From: Mesostigma viride
Lineage: Eukaryota > Streptophyta > Mesostigmatophyceae > Mesostigmatales > Mesostigmataceae
Direction of reading: 5' to 3'
DNA length: 64,000 bases
Assembly (NCBI GenBank): GCA_009746045.1
Contig: RPFO01000026.1
Coordinates: 3,582,736 to 3,646,735, forward strand
The position numbers were made by a program, and so were the translations under genes. The notes beneath the pieces are model-generated. The model did no database searches, had not been told where the DNA came from, and saw only the letters and a program-made list of their open reading frames with translations. This document shows, in pieces, positions 31,847-41,368 of this stretch. How positions within the stretch are numbered: the stretch's first letter is position 1; each line of letters opens with the position of its first letter.

Positions 31847-32416
31847 ACAAGGAGGTAGGCCTCAACTAGTCTAGAGGTCAAGGATGGGCTTGGGCAAACA
31901 ATGCCACTACACAATCTCAACAATTAAGAGACTGTTGCATACTCAACAAGAGCATGGCTTTAGGCTACCAACAAGGCAGCCATACCCAACTAGGGCTTAC
32001 CCATACACATGGGGACCAACAAGGTAAATTTCTCGTGTACCATGAGTCACTTATGTGGAAGGGACAAAGTCCTTCAGTGGCGGCTACACGGTTTGCTACC
32101 GTTGATCCATTACAAATCTTACGGTATGAAATTGAGCAAACTTTTCACCACAAGTGACGGTGACCAACATTAGTTGGCACGACGTTATGGCATGCGAGGA
32201 CTAGGCCACAGCGCCTCCTAGGCAGCGCCAGAAACGTACAATAGTTCGCTATAGAAATTCATGCAACCACTAGCATGTCCATAAATGATATGCGTATATA
32301 GTGCCGAGGTACAGGACTAACTTTGTATACTCACTCAACTGTTTTCAATAAGAAAACTAGCGCCGTAAAGGACACGGCAAGCACTACCTAGCCCTCACAA
32401 TCTTGGCCAGAAATAC
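31847..32416. other. Non-coding stretch between CACTA-like element 1 and element C
   Basis: AT-rich sequence. A 67-codon ORF at 31954-32157 has no recognisable motif. The last five bases, AATAC (32412-32416), are the left target duplication of element C. Confidence 0.4.
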
Positions 32417-33060
32417 AGTTAGCATATTGGTGATGCAATATGCTAAGCATATCATACTTGAAGTGGCCTTTCCAACGCCGTGCTAAACGCCTCATTTGGA
32501 CAAGGAACTTGAGAGTTATCAAGTCCCGAAGTAATGCCGCCGGACGCTACAGCAGTACCAGGACTAAGGACACGTGAGGGACAGGGCACGTGGCAGTGTT
32601 GGGTGAACCATCACAAGTTACGTGTCACAGGACCGACTGTCACTAGGAGGTACTGTGGTCAATATTGGTTGATGGTACCAAGAATGTCACAGGACTTCAG
32701 GACTGGCAGTCCTGCAGGCCTGGGATGGACGGGTACTTGTCATGACGGATAAATCCAGAGCGTTACTGTCATTCATGGAAGGACAGACGTCCTGGATTGA
32801 TGCAACCAAGGAAATTGACAGTGGCGGACCTGCCAAGGCGTGCAAGGCCTGGCAGCAATGGTGAAACCTAGAAAGGCTCGGACACAGCAGTGGCCAAGCG
32901 TCTTTTCCCAACACCGTCCGTGGGTACTGCCGCCTCAGGCTAGTGACCACAGGGTAGTGAGGCAACTGTGGTAAAGGTTAAAAGCCGCTGGTTGAAACCA
33001 TGGCTCCATTCATCACATCTTGGGAAGACCAGAAACTCACTGATCCGCGTTCATCTAAAT
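32417..33060 (+). repeat. 5' LTR of element C
   Basis: 644 bp, starting AGTTAGCATATTGG and ending CATCTAAAT. A perfect 11-bp inverted repeat, TTAGCATATTG/CAATATGCTAA, lies at its start (32419-32446). The hairpins AGGACT/AGTCCT and AGGAC/GTCCT are further in. ORFs within it are not conserved beyond the repeat. Confidence 0.92.
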
Positions 33061-33084
33061 CGTATTACAGTCTGGTCGACGGAT

Positions 33085-34050
33085 ATGTCGAATTCGGACT
33101 CTGAAGCTAGGACAAACACGTTTGCACGTGCAGCAACGGTAGCGGCGTCCAGTCCAGTACCCGCAGGAGGGCACGAGGACTCGGAAGAAGTGCGCCGGAA
33201 CATTCGTGCGGTGTCGGCGCCGGGCGATTACGTCCGAGGAGCGGCCGAGCAGCTGCTGAGATTTCGCGAGGACCTCGCAGAAATCAGAAGAAGGCTGCCA
33301 GCGTCTTGGCGGGCTGGCCACACAAACGCATTCGCGTTTGAGCAGGTGGTCACTCTGCTTCTGCAGATAATTGCCATAAGCCTCGGGGGTGCCCGAGAGA
33401 TAAACGACCTTGTCGCCAATCTCCGCCTTGGGGACGACTACGCAAGCGTGCCAAACGTGGTGCAAGTCGCCCGGGACAGGCGGGAGGCCATTGTTCGTGG
33501 CAGTACGCAAGCGTTGGTGGCAGAGTGCCAGAATCTGGCGCACTCCGTCTTGGAGTTGACCAGAGGCGCTGCTGATCGTGTCTTCATTACTCTTAATCCT
33601 TTCTCCATCTACACCAGTCGGGATACTCCACATTCTCGCCGAGAGTTAAACCAGCTAAGTTTGACTGTCGACGTGGTTGGCGGTCGAGAGGTCTCAGCCG
33701 ACGACGCCTTCTACGACTTCGTAGATCAGCCAGAAGGGGCGGTAGTACAGCCGGCCCAGAGGCGTCACGAGGGCGACGGCTCTCAGGAGGGCCGTGAGCA
33801 GGCGCAGCGGGACGAGCTTAATCGCTACCACATTGACGACAACGTTGGTTTAGGTGAGGCCCATTTGTTGAGGTGGGGGCGTTCTCGCTGGATACGTGAT
33901 TACGCGTATGGTTTGAGGCTTCCGGTGGTTATTAGGCCTGTGCCTACTCACGACGACCAGGGGCAGCCATTGAATCCGGTGGAGGGACCGTTCCACGAGC
34001 CAGCACCTGCACCGGTTGCAGGAGAAGCTTCGTCTGAAAACGAGGCTTGA
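33085..34050 (+). CDS. Element C ORF1, conserved protein of unknown function
   Basis: 321 residues from the ATG 25 nt after the LTR; the frame is open back into the LTR (ATG at 32968). Homologous to ORF1 of A (4196-5332) and D. It is best conserved in the block around residues 165-230: ADRVFITLNPFSIYTSRDTP, then VDVVGGREVSADDAFYDFVDQPEG and EGDG. It has predicted helices in the first half and a Pro/Glu-rich tail. No known domain, zinc motif or membrane segment seen. It lies 68 nt upstream of the gag ATG. Conservation across two clearly diverged copies argues that it is a real element protein. Confidence 0.78.
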   Translation: MSNSDSEARTNTFARAATVAASSPVPAGGHEDSEEVRRNIRAVSAPGDYVRGAAEQLLRFREDLAEIRRRLPASWRAGHTNAFAFEQVVTLLLQIIAISLGGAREINDLVANLRLGDDYASVPNVVQVARDRREAIVRGSTQALVAECQNLAHSVLELTRGAADRVFITLNPFSIYTSRDTPHSRRELNQLSLTVDVVGGREVSADDAFYDFVDQPEGAVVQPAQRRHEGDGSQEGREQAQRDELNRYHIDDNVGLGEAHLLRWGRSRWIRDYAYGLRLPVVIRPVPTHDDQGQPLNPVEGPFHEPAPAPVAGEASSENEA

Positions 34051-34118
34051 GGGGGTGGAGGATAGGTGGAGAGTTTGCTGTTTTCTTGTTGCAAAGTTGG
34101 TCGCAGCCATTGTATATA

Positions 34119-35442
34119 ATGCCTAGGAGGGCAAGCCGGGGTGCGGCGACATTCGAGGAGCAACGGGAGCGAACGGCAGAGGAGGACATCGCCAGAGAGG
34201 AAGGGGGGCGATGGAGGAGAGGGGCGTGGAGGCGCCAGCTGGGCAACCTATCCCAGAGATGGACCCCAGGCCGGGAGAACACACAAGCGGTGGCGTGATG
34301 GGCAAGCTGAGGCGGAGAAAGTCAAGCGTGCCAGGCGACCTACGGATGCAGTGGTGCTCACAACGCCTGGTGAGGAGGACGCCATCGTCACCCCAGGTGT
34401 GCGTGCTGCAAAGCAAGCTGCTGTTCACGATAGGGTGTCTGGGTATGTTGCCCGAGCGTTTGGAGGCTAGGATTGACCCTCCCCAGGCACCACCAGTGCG
34501 TGTGGGGAGTGTGTTGCCTGGCACCCGTCCATTTTCTGATGCTGTGACAGTCATGAATGGGCAGAAAGCGCTCAACCCTCCCTGAAGCAAGATAACCTGG
34601 ATAAATGGCTTGATGACATGAAGCTAGTCGTGGGCTCTGTCGCAGCAGGTGTGGATATTGTCAGGGTGTTTCACTCTTCCACCGCAAACAAGGGGTCGTC
34701 TGAAAGGGTCAATGACATGGCTAGGCATGCTCTGAAAGAGGGGCACACTTGGCTGCAGTTCCTAGATGACATCAAGGAGGAGTTTTCTGACAGGGTTCAC
34801 AATCTCACCATGGAAAAGAAGAGAGAATTTGATGAGTTTGAGATCAAGGGTGAGGTGGCTGCTGAGCTGGCCAGGTTTGAGTTGATCGTGGAGGCAGGCA
34901 AGAAGCAGGGCTTCAGTGTGACAGTCAGGGCAGCAGCAGACCACTTCTTTGATAAGATGGGCTTGTCAGAGGAAGGTAGGGCTACTGCTAGGCAGCTCTG
35001 TGATCTCACTGATGGCACCTGGGGGGCTCTGAAGCGTGTGATACTAAACTTCAGGACCCGGGTCCCTACCTGCAAGGGTATCAGTTCTCAGGGAGGGTCA
35101 GCGTCTCAGGCTAGCCAGGGCAAGAACCGTACCCCATCTGGGACACGGTATGGCAGCAGGAGAAGGAAGCAGGCCCAGAAGGAGCAGAACCAGGGTGGTG
35201 GAGGAGGTCAGCAGGGGAACCAGAATCAGGGGAACCAGTCTGGCAACCGTAATAGCCATCAGCAGGGTAAGGGTGGTGGCCAGGGGCAGAATAACAATCA
35301 GGCCTCAGGCAACCAGAACAAGCAGGACAGCAAGGCCCCAGGGGGAGGGTCTGGCAAGAGCAAGTGTTTTGCTTGTGGCAAGGAAGGTCACTGGAAGAGG
35401 GATTGCCCAAACAAGAAGAAGGGGCAGTCTGATCAGAAGTGA
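34119..35442 (+). pseudogene. gag: Element C gag (frameshifted)
   Basis: The start ATG at 34119 follows TGTATATA and gives MPRRASRGAATFEEQRERT. The N-terminal third is then broken by indels: two bases are missing near 34270 relative to D, and there is a shift near 34583 that D shares exactly (CTCAACCCTCCCTGAAGCAAG). From about 34590 the frame is open to 35442: capsid-like helices (SERVNDMARHALKEGHTWLQ), a Gly/Gln/Asn tract, and the knuckle CFACGKEGHWKRDC near 35368-35409. It ends at TGA 35440-35442, in frame with pol. Confidence 0.8.
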
Positions 35443-35448
35443 CTAGTG
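35440..35448 (+). promoter_or_regulatory. Candidate UGA readthrough site (UGA CUA GUG)
   Basis: The gag stop TGA is followed by CTAG, the best-known leaky UGA context. Pol continues in the same frame with no ATG for about 40 codons, so readthrough is more likely than reinitiation. Confidence 0.65.
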
Positions 35449-36724
35449 AAGCAGTCCCGTGTACATAGTGAGACACCCTGTGGGGACACAGCTTCACATG
35501 TAAATAAATCTGGGCAGGGTGCCACCTCTGATCAGCACCAGGGGTGTACTGATGTTCTCATTCCACAAGATTGCATGCATGCTGCAGCACAACAATCCCC
35601 TCAACTGTCAACAGGTGGAGGGTCCCCAGACAGAGTTGGCTCTGGGAGCCTAGATGCTCTGCTGGGAGGGTCTGCTGGGTCCTCTGGATCCAAGATGCAG
35701 AAGGTGGATGTTGCGTCCTCACACGCAGGGCCCGTCCAGGCGTCTTCCCAGGTGCGTAATCTGGCTAGGCAACTGAGCTACACGGATGCTGGACGCAGGC
35801 TGCATAATATCTTTGGTCACACAGCCATGGCTGAGATGTTTGGTTGGAAGATTGGAGATGAGCCACTGAGGGAAGCATGCAGGGCTGCAGCTGAGCAATG
35901 TACTTGTAAGGAGAATGCTGCCAAGAAGCCAAGGTCCCATGCTAGGGAGCCTGCCAGGGAGAAGGGGGACATCCAGGTAGACGTCCAGCATATCAGGGGC
36001 TTATACATTTTGGTGGCAGTGGACAGATTTAGCAGGTACAGGCTGCTCCAGATTCTGCCAGATATGAAGGGGAACACCCTGCTGCTGGGCTTGCAGACTC
36101 TCTTACCAGGCTTTGGGGTGTATAAGACAGTGCAGGCTGATATTCAGTTTGAGTGCCTACTGTCACAGCAGGAACAACTGCCATGCAAGCTGCTGGTCAC
36201 GCCCAGGGAGAGCCATGGGCAGCAAGGTGCTGTGGAGAGATCCATCAGGGAGGTCAAGACCGTAGTGCTGGCAGAACCTAAGGTGCCACTGGTAGCATCT
36301 GCTTTGGAGAGGGCAGCGTGGACCAGGCAGGTGGAAGAACAGCTGAACCTCAGAATAAACTACTATTATGACGGGGTGGCTGTCAATCCTGTAGCACTGC
36401 AGTTTGGGATGCTAGCCCAGGAAGTGGTCCAGGCTTGCTTGAGGAAAGCAGACAGGGTGTTTGCTCAGTTGAGACGCAAGGATAGGGGCTGGAATGTGCT
36501 GAGGCCTCAGGTGGGGCTGAAGGTCAGAATGTGGAAGGAGCCATCAATGCAGGGCAAGAGGGGCAAGTGGCAGAACGGGGTGGTGACCTGTGTGGAAGAT
36601 GCCAATCGTTCGATCCTGCCTTGTGGCCTTGGAGAGTAATCCCAGGCATGTATACAGGTTGAGCTGGGCCAACGTCAAGGAACGCAAGCCACATGCAATC
36701 TGGCCTGCAGACGGGCCTGGACCC
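35443..36724 (+). pseudogene. pol: Element C pol, integrase part (interrupted)
   Basis: Open to 36639 as about 397 codons. It holds a Ser/Gly-rich leader; a zinc-binding-like segment (HNIFGH...CTC); and the integrase core with IQVDVQHI near residue 178, VAVDRFSRYRLLQIL, VQADIQFE, and QGAVERSIREVK near 262 (the D, D and E). The C-terminal block (VGLKVRMWKEP) follows. A four-base GATC insertion near 36611-36616 (absent in D) shifts the frame. CACTA-like element 2 then interrupts at 36724. The rest of pol is at 41369-43657. Confidence 0.85.
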
Positions 36725-36741
36725 CACACTAGGAAGTCGGG

Positions 36742-37172
36742 TTCTGAGATTTTTCTCAGGAATCCTGAGATTTCCTGAGATTTTCTCAGGATTTCCTGAG
36801 ATTTTCTCAGGATTTCCTGAGATATCCTGATTTTTTTCTCAAGATGTCCTGAGAAATCCTGAGAAAAACTGAGATTTTCTCAGGAATCCTGATATTATAT
36901 CAGGACTTCCTCCTGAGAGTCCTGAGAAGTGCCTGAGATGCGTCTCGCGAGACACTGAGAAACACTGAGAATCCTGAGAAAATCCTGAGATCCTGAGAAA
37001 AATGTCGAAACAACACAAAAAATCTCAAGATCTTGAGATTTTCCCGCTGAATCAGAAAAAAATCAGGAAAATCAGGACACTTAGCATGGCACAAAAAATC
37101 AGGAAAATCAGGACACTTAGCATGGCACAAAAAATCAGGAAAATCAGGACACTGAGCATGACACTTGAGAAC
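36742..37172. repeat. Left subterminal array of CACTA-like element 2
   Basis: CCTGAGATTTTCTCAGGA units in both orientations, followed by three 36-bp tandem copies of an AAAATCAGGACACTTAGCAT-containing unit (37066-37163). Confidence 0.85.
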
Positions 37173-37587
37173 TCTCAAGTGCATGAAGACAGGACACTTA
37201 TGCATTATATGTGGATGCAGAAATGATGCAGTTGACACACATGTTCATTGGAAATAAATAAATATAATGCATGGTCCGGATTCTCCCGATTTCTGGCCTG
37301 CGCTGGTTGTCTCCTTGATAATGCAGTGCGACAAGCACACAACAAGTTACATTACAGGCATCATTGCCAGAAATATAATCAATGCCACTCCTCATCAGTG
37401 TATGCAGCACTGTCAGAGTTGTCCGCATAATTTACTACAGCACGCTGCCTCTCACTTCTCCTTTGTGAGGGAATGCATGCCTCACCGTTGCTGCTGAACG
37501 ACGAAACACTAGCTATGTCATCAGGGCTCGATGCGCTGACACTAGCCGCTGCCATGGACTTGCCAGCAGTGCGGCTCTTGCCACGCG
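37173..37587. other. CACTA-like element 2 interior, no gene recognised
   Basis: Short ORFs only. Nothing recognised. Confidence 0.35.
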
Positions 37588-37970
37588 AGCGGTTTGGTAG
37601 TGCAGCGGCTGTGTGTGGTTCTACCAAACGACTTTGAGAAATATGTGCCTACTCCATGGCCCCACGTGAGCACGTGCAAAACTCAAGGTATTGAAGAGGC
37701 CGCTATCAGCTCACATCAATCGGAGCACTACAGAACAGCATTGGGGCAACTACAGAACAGCAACCCGCGACCTTCAACCATCTTTACGTCATCGCAGCTC
37801 CGTCCGGAGTCATGGTTCATGGCGGCAAAGACGGGGTTCGGTATAGGCGCAGCACCACTTACATTCTGCAAGCGCTCCCGCTACTTGCCGCGATGGGGCC
37901 ATGGAGTAGGCACATATTTCTGAAAGTCGTTTGGTAGAACCACACACAGCCGCTGCACTACCAAACCGCT
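37588..37970. mobile_element. Fold-back element with about 80-bp inverted repeats (MITE-like)
   Basis: The left arm, from AGCGGTTTGGTAGTGCAGCG (37588), is matched in reverse complement by the right arm ending at 37970. Agreement extends about 80 bp with a few differences, through the ACTCCATGGCCCC segment. The centre is about 220 bp without an ORF. No clear target duplication. It is nested in CACTA-like element 2. Confidence 0.65.
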
Positions 37971-39825
37971 TGAAGGCGGGTCAGAGCTAGTGATATACTA
38001 TCTGAGCAAGTGACTTGACTAGTGCGAGACCCAAAGTGGAAATGCCGTGTCTATTCCGGCCTAACATGGCTGATGAAGGCGTTTATGGAATGGTGCGGCT
38101 AGGTGCAGGGTTGTGTTGCCTAACATGGCTGCTGAAGGCGTTCATGGGTGCGGCTAGGTGCAAGGTCGCGTTGCCTAATCGCAACCTTTCTAAATTTTTC
38201 GCTCGTTGGACCAACGGTCTACCAGGTAACGGTTAAGAGAGGTAGGGCGCGAAGTTGAAAGTTTGGAACGGCACTGTCGTCATGCGGCTATTTCACGGCA
38301 CCATAACGGCCTTTATTTCAGTTATGTTCAGTTCAGTTTATTCCCACGCCGGTTCCCTAGCCTTGCCCGTACCGGCTTCGGAATAAACGGATGCCGGAAC
38401 CGTATCCTTGTTCAAATTTTTAACAGGCAGGTACTACTTATATAAAGCCCGAACTAAGAGCTCTTTTGTAGAATGTTCTCACTGCCTAATTGCTTTAGTG
38501 ACTTTGCGTTAATAATTGTCGGCTGTCAGTCTGTCAGCCAACAATCAGAAATCGTTGTCGCACTTTATAACCTGCTCCAATGGTTGTCCGGCAAAGTCAG
38601 GACCAAGCGTTTTCTAGGGTCTGGCAGGACGGCGGTTTTTTAAATGCCTGTGGCTTTCATTGGTGAATACTAGTTACTGTACCTGTAAATTTATCGGCAG
38701 TTTGCGGCTCCGACCGTTCTAAAAGGCTTTGAGACAAGTAGTAACCAGTGGAAAGGTAAGATGTCATGACAATACGGAAGATCGCTTGGCTGGAATCACT
38801 CGAGACATTCCGCCTGCCGCTGGCTACGGATGTGACCTAGTCGCAATCTTTTTTTTTGCGCAAATTCAAAAAAACGCGTTTGACGTAGCCCTAGCCGTTG
38901 TTCGCAGTCAAGTCAGTGCTGGGGCTAGCGGGCAGTGAGGGCACATACACGCTAGCTCGAGCGATGGGGCAACCGATTTCCATACGTAACCAATGAATGC
39001 AACCACCGAATAACAAGCGCTGCAGGTGTGGCAGCAGGGGTGGCAGCGAGAACCGCACTAGAAGCGGTTCTAGTAGCGACGACATGTGAGTGACATAAGT
39101 AACGGAGAATAAACAGAGCGAGATTCTGGAGCTATCCAAAACCTACAAGGCCGTCATGGACAGGCTGTGATCGAAGAGGAATGGAGCCGGGAAAATGAGC
39201 AACTGCGTAGCTGAGCAAGGATACTTATGAGAATTGCTTGGCAGGTTGCATTGGAAGGCCCATAGACCGCAAAAGCGGCATTCTGAGCAAAAGCTGGTTT
39301 CTTAGTATAGCATGAACTCTGAATACTTGATTTCTTGTCCTCTTACATGCGTGGTCAAGTTCATGAAGATGACCATCATGAAGTACCGTCCTTGGGCATT
39401 TTTGTGCGTACATGCCCGTTTGTTGTCAAAGCACGTCCATGCAGACCTGAATCCCATGCAAGCCCCAAGCGTCAATTGCGACTATCTTTGCAAAGGAAAA
39501 GCATCTAGACGTGTTCTGATGAAGCCAGTAAGGTCAAATGTTTCATGGTGCTTCCTCATAAGCCACATAGTAGATTAGATACTAACTTGGTTGGTCCATG
39601 CGTGAGTATGTGCATGTTGTCATCAGTTTGCTACCTACTTTTTAATTACCTTGCCTACTTACTAGCTTTGTTATTGAAGGTATTTTCCTAATTTTGCACT
39701 GGAATTCATTCCTTACATCACTACTATTCTTTCTCCCCTTTGCAATCGCAACAGGAGGGACGGAATGTTATCTTCTCCGCGGTCATGAGGTTGTCCCTTC
39801 TGCGTGGTAAGTGTCATAAAGTTGA
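37971..39825. other. CACTA-like element 2 interior, with a short tandem duplication
   Basis: No supported gene. A unit of about 56-60 bp (CCTAACATGGCTGNTGAAGG... GTGCGGCTAGGTGCA) is duplicated at 38059-38118 and 38119-38174. The remainder shows no recognisable feature. Confidence 0.4.
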
Positions 39826-40420
39826 TTAGTCCCTTGGTCCCTCACTTGCTCCTTGCTTCCTTGCATGCTTGCTTGCTGAGTTTGATAAACCCCTTGCTTC
39901 CTTGCATGCTTGTTTCCGTCTTTGCGTGCTTGCTTGCTTCTTTGCGTGGTTGCTTTCTTCCTTGATTAGGCCCTTGCTTGGTTGTTTAGCCGCTTGCTGA
40001 ATTTGATTAGTTCCTTGCTTTATTCCCTTGCTTCCTTGCATGCGTGCTTCCTGAATGTAATTAGTCCCTTGCTTCCTTTCTTAGTCCCATGCTTCCTTTG
40101 TAAGCCACTCTTCCTCGCATGCTTGCTGAATTTAATTAATGCCTTGCTTCCTTTGATATGACCTTGCCTACTTGGTTAGGCCGTTCCTTCCCTGCATGCT
40201 TGACCACTTGCTGAATGGAATCAGTCCCCTGATTCCTTTGTTAGGCCCTTGCTTCCTTTGTTAGCCCCTCTTCCTTGCATGCTTGCAATTGCTTGCTTGC
40301 TGAATCTAATCAGTCCCTTGCTTCCTTTGTTAGGCCCTTGCTTCCTTATTTAGCCACTCTCGTCCTTGCGCGCATGTACGCTTGCTTGCTGAATTCAATT
40401 AGTCCCTTGCCCTGAAGAAA
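39826..40420. repeat. Degenerate tandem repeat with TTAGTCCCTTGCTTCCTT-type units
   Basis: Irregular repeats of CCCTTGCTTCCTTG, GCATGCTTGCTTGCTGAAT and TTAATTAGTCCC over about 600 bp. No coding potential. Confidence 0.7.
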
Positions 40421-41011
40421 TTTAGTCTAGTTACCCTGGAGCTTCACAGTTAATAAACGTGTTTTCCCTTTTTCAATGCATCGGTCATATGCAATGTCGT
40501 GGTTTCTTGGTCTTGCACATCTCAATAATGGCGGTGCTAGGCTTTCACTTGGGTCACCCTTTCAATGTTTTGTACCAGTCAGAAGTATCTTTTTTTATGC
40601 CGAGCATGATGTTGTTTGCTATGCCTTTGGTCTGGTTAGGTGTACATGTGCACATGCTGCAGCCCAGCGTTTCTAATCATGGTCCTGTTTAATGCTGTTT
40701 TTCCCCCTTCCTGGTTTATGCGTGCAGGTAAATGTGCAACGAAGCACAGTTTGGCAGAGTATATGAAGAACCAAATGATCTACAAGATCTGCCAAACGAT
40801 GAAGAAGCAATCCTCTTTTTGTTGTGATTTATTTTTTGCCTATGAATAAAAGATTTTTTAAATAATATTTATCAATGTAATAAATGCACTGATTGTGAGT
40901 CATGCCCCTATTGTAATCATCTTGCATTGTCGTATTTCTGACGGTCCCTGATAACACCATTTTTTTGTCCCAGAATGGCTGGAGAATTCGCCTGTGCATG
41001 TTCTTGATTTT
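40421..41011. other. CACTA-like element 2 interior, right part
   Basis: AT-rich, with short overlapping ORFs near 40459-40849. No recognised motif. Confidence 0.35.
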
Positions 41012-41350
41012 CTTGAGATTCTACTCGTTTTTTTGTCCTGAGATTGTCCTGAGATTTTCTTGAGATTCTACTCGTTTTTTTGTCCTGAGATTGTCCTGAG
41101 ATTGTCCTGAGATTGTCCTGAGATTTTGTCCTGAGTTTTTCACCAGAATCTCAGGACCCGAGGTGTGCACTTACCAGATTTTGTGAAGACGAAATATCAG
41201 GATGAATCTCAGGACAATCTCAGGAAAACTCAGGATTAATCTCAGGACAATCTCAAGATATTCTCAGGACATCTCAGGATTTCTCAGGATTTCTCAAGAT
41301 TTGTCAAAAAAAAACTCAGGAGAATCTCAAGAGATCTCAGGACGAATTTT
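41012..41350. repeat. Right subterminal array of CACTA-like element 2
   Basis: TTGTCCTGAGATT units, then the inverse form AATCTCAGGACAATCTCAGG, ending in the terminal repeat. Confidence 0.85.
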
Positions 41351-41368
41351 TTCCGACTTCCTAGTGCA

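Larger units (their letters stand above)
36727..41366. mobile_element. CACTA-like DNA transposon 2, non-autonomous, inserted in element C pol
   Basis: 4,640 bp, ends CACTAGGAAGTCGG and CCGACTTCCTAGTG, flanked by CA (36725-36726 and 41367-41368). Element D supplies the empty site (GACCCCAGTGTTGG near 62251-62264), which proves the ends and a 2-bp duplication. Subterminal arrays of CTGAGATTTTCTCAGG-type motifs lie at both ends. No transposase ORF. The interior differs from CACTA-like element 1. Confidence 0.85.
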
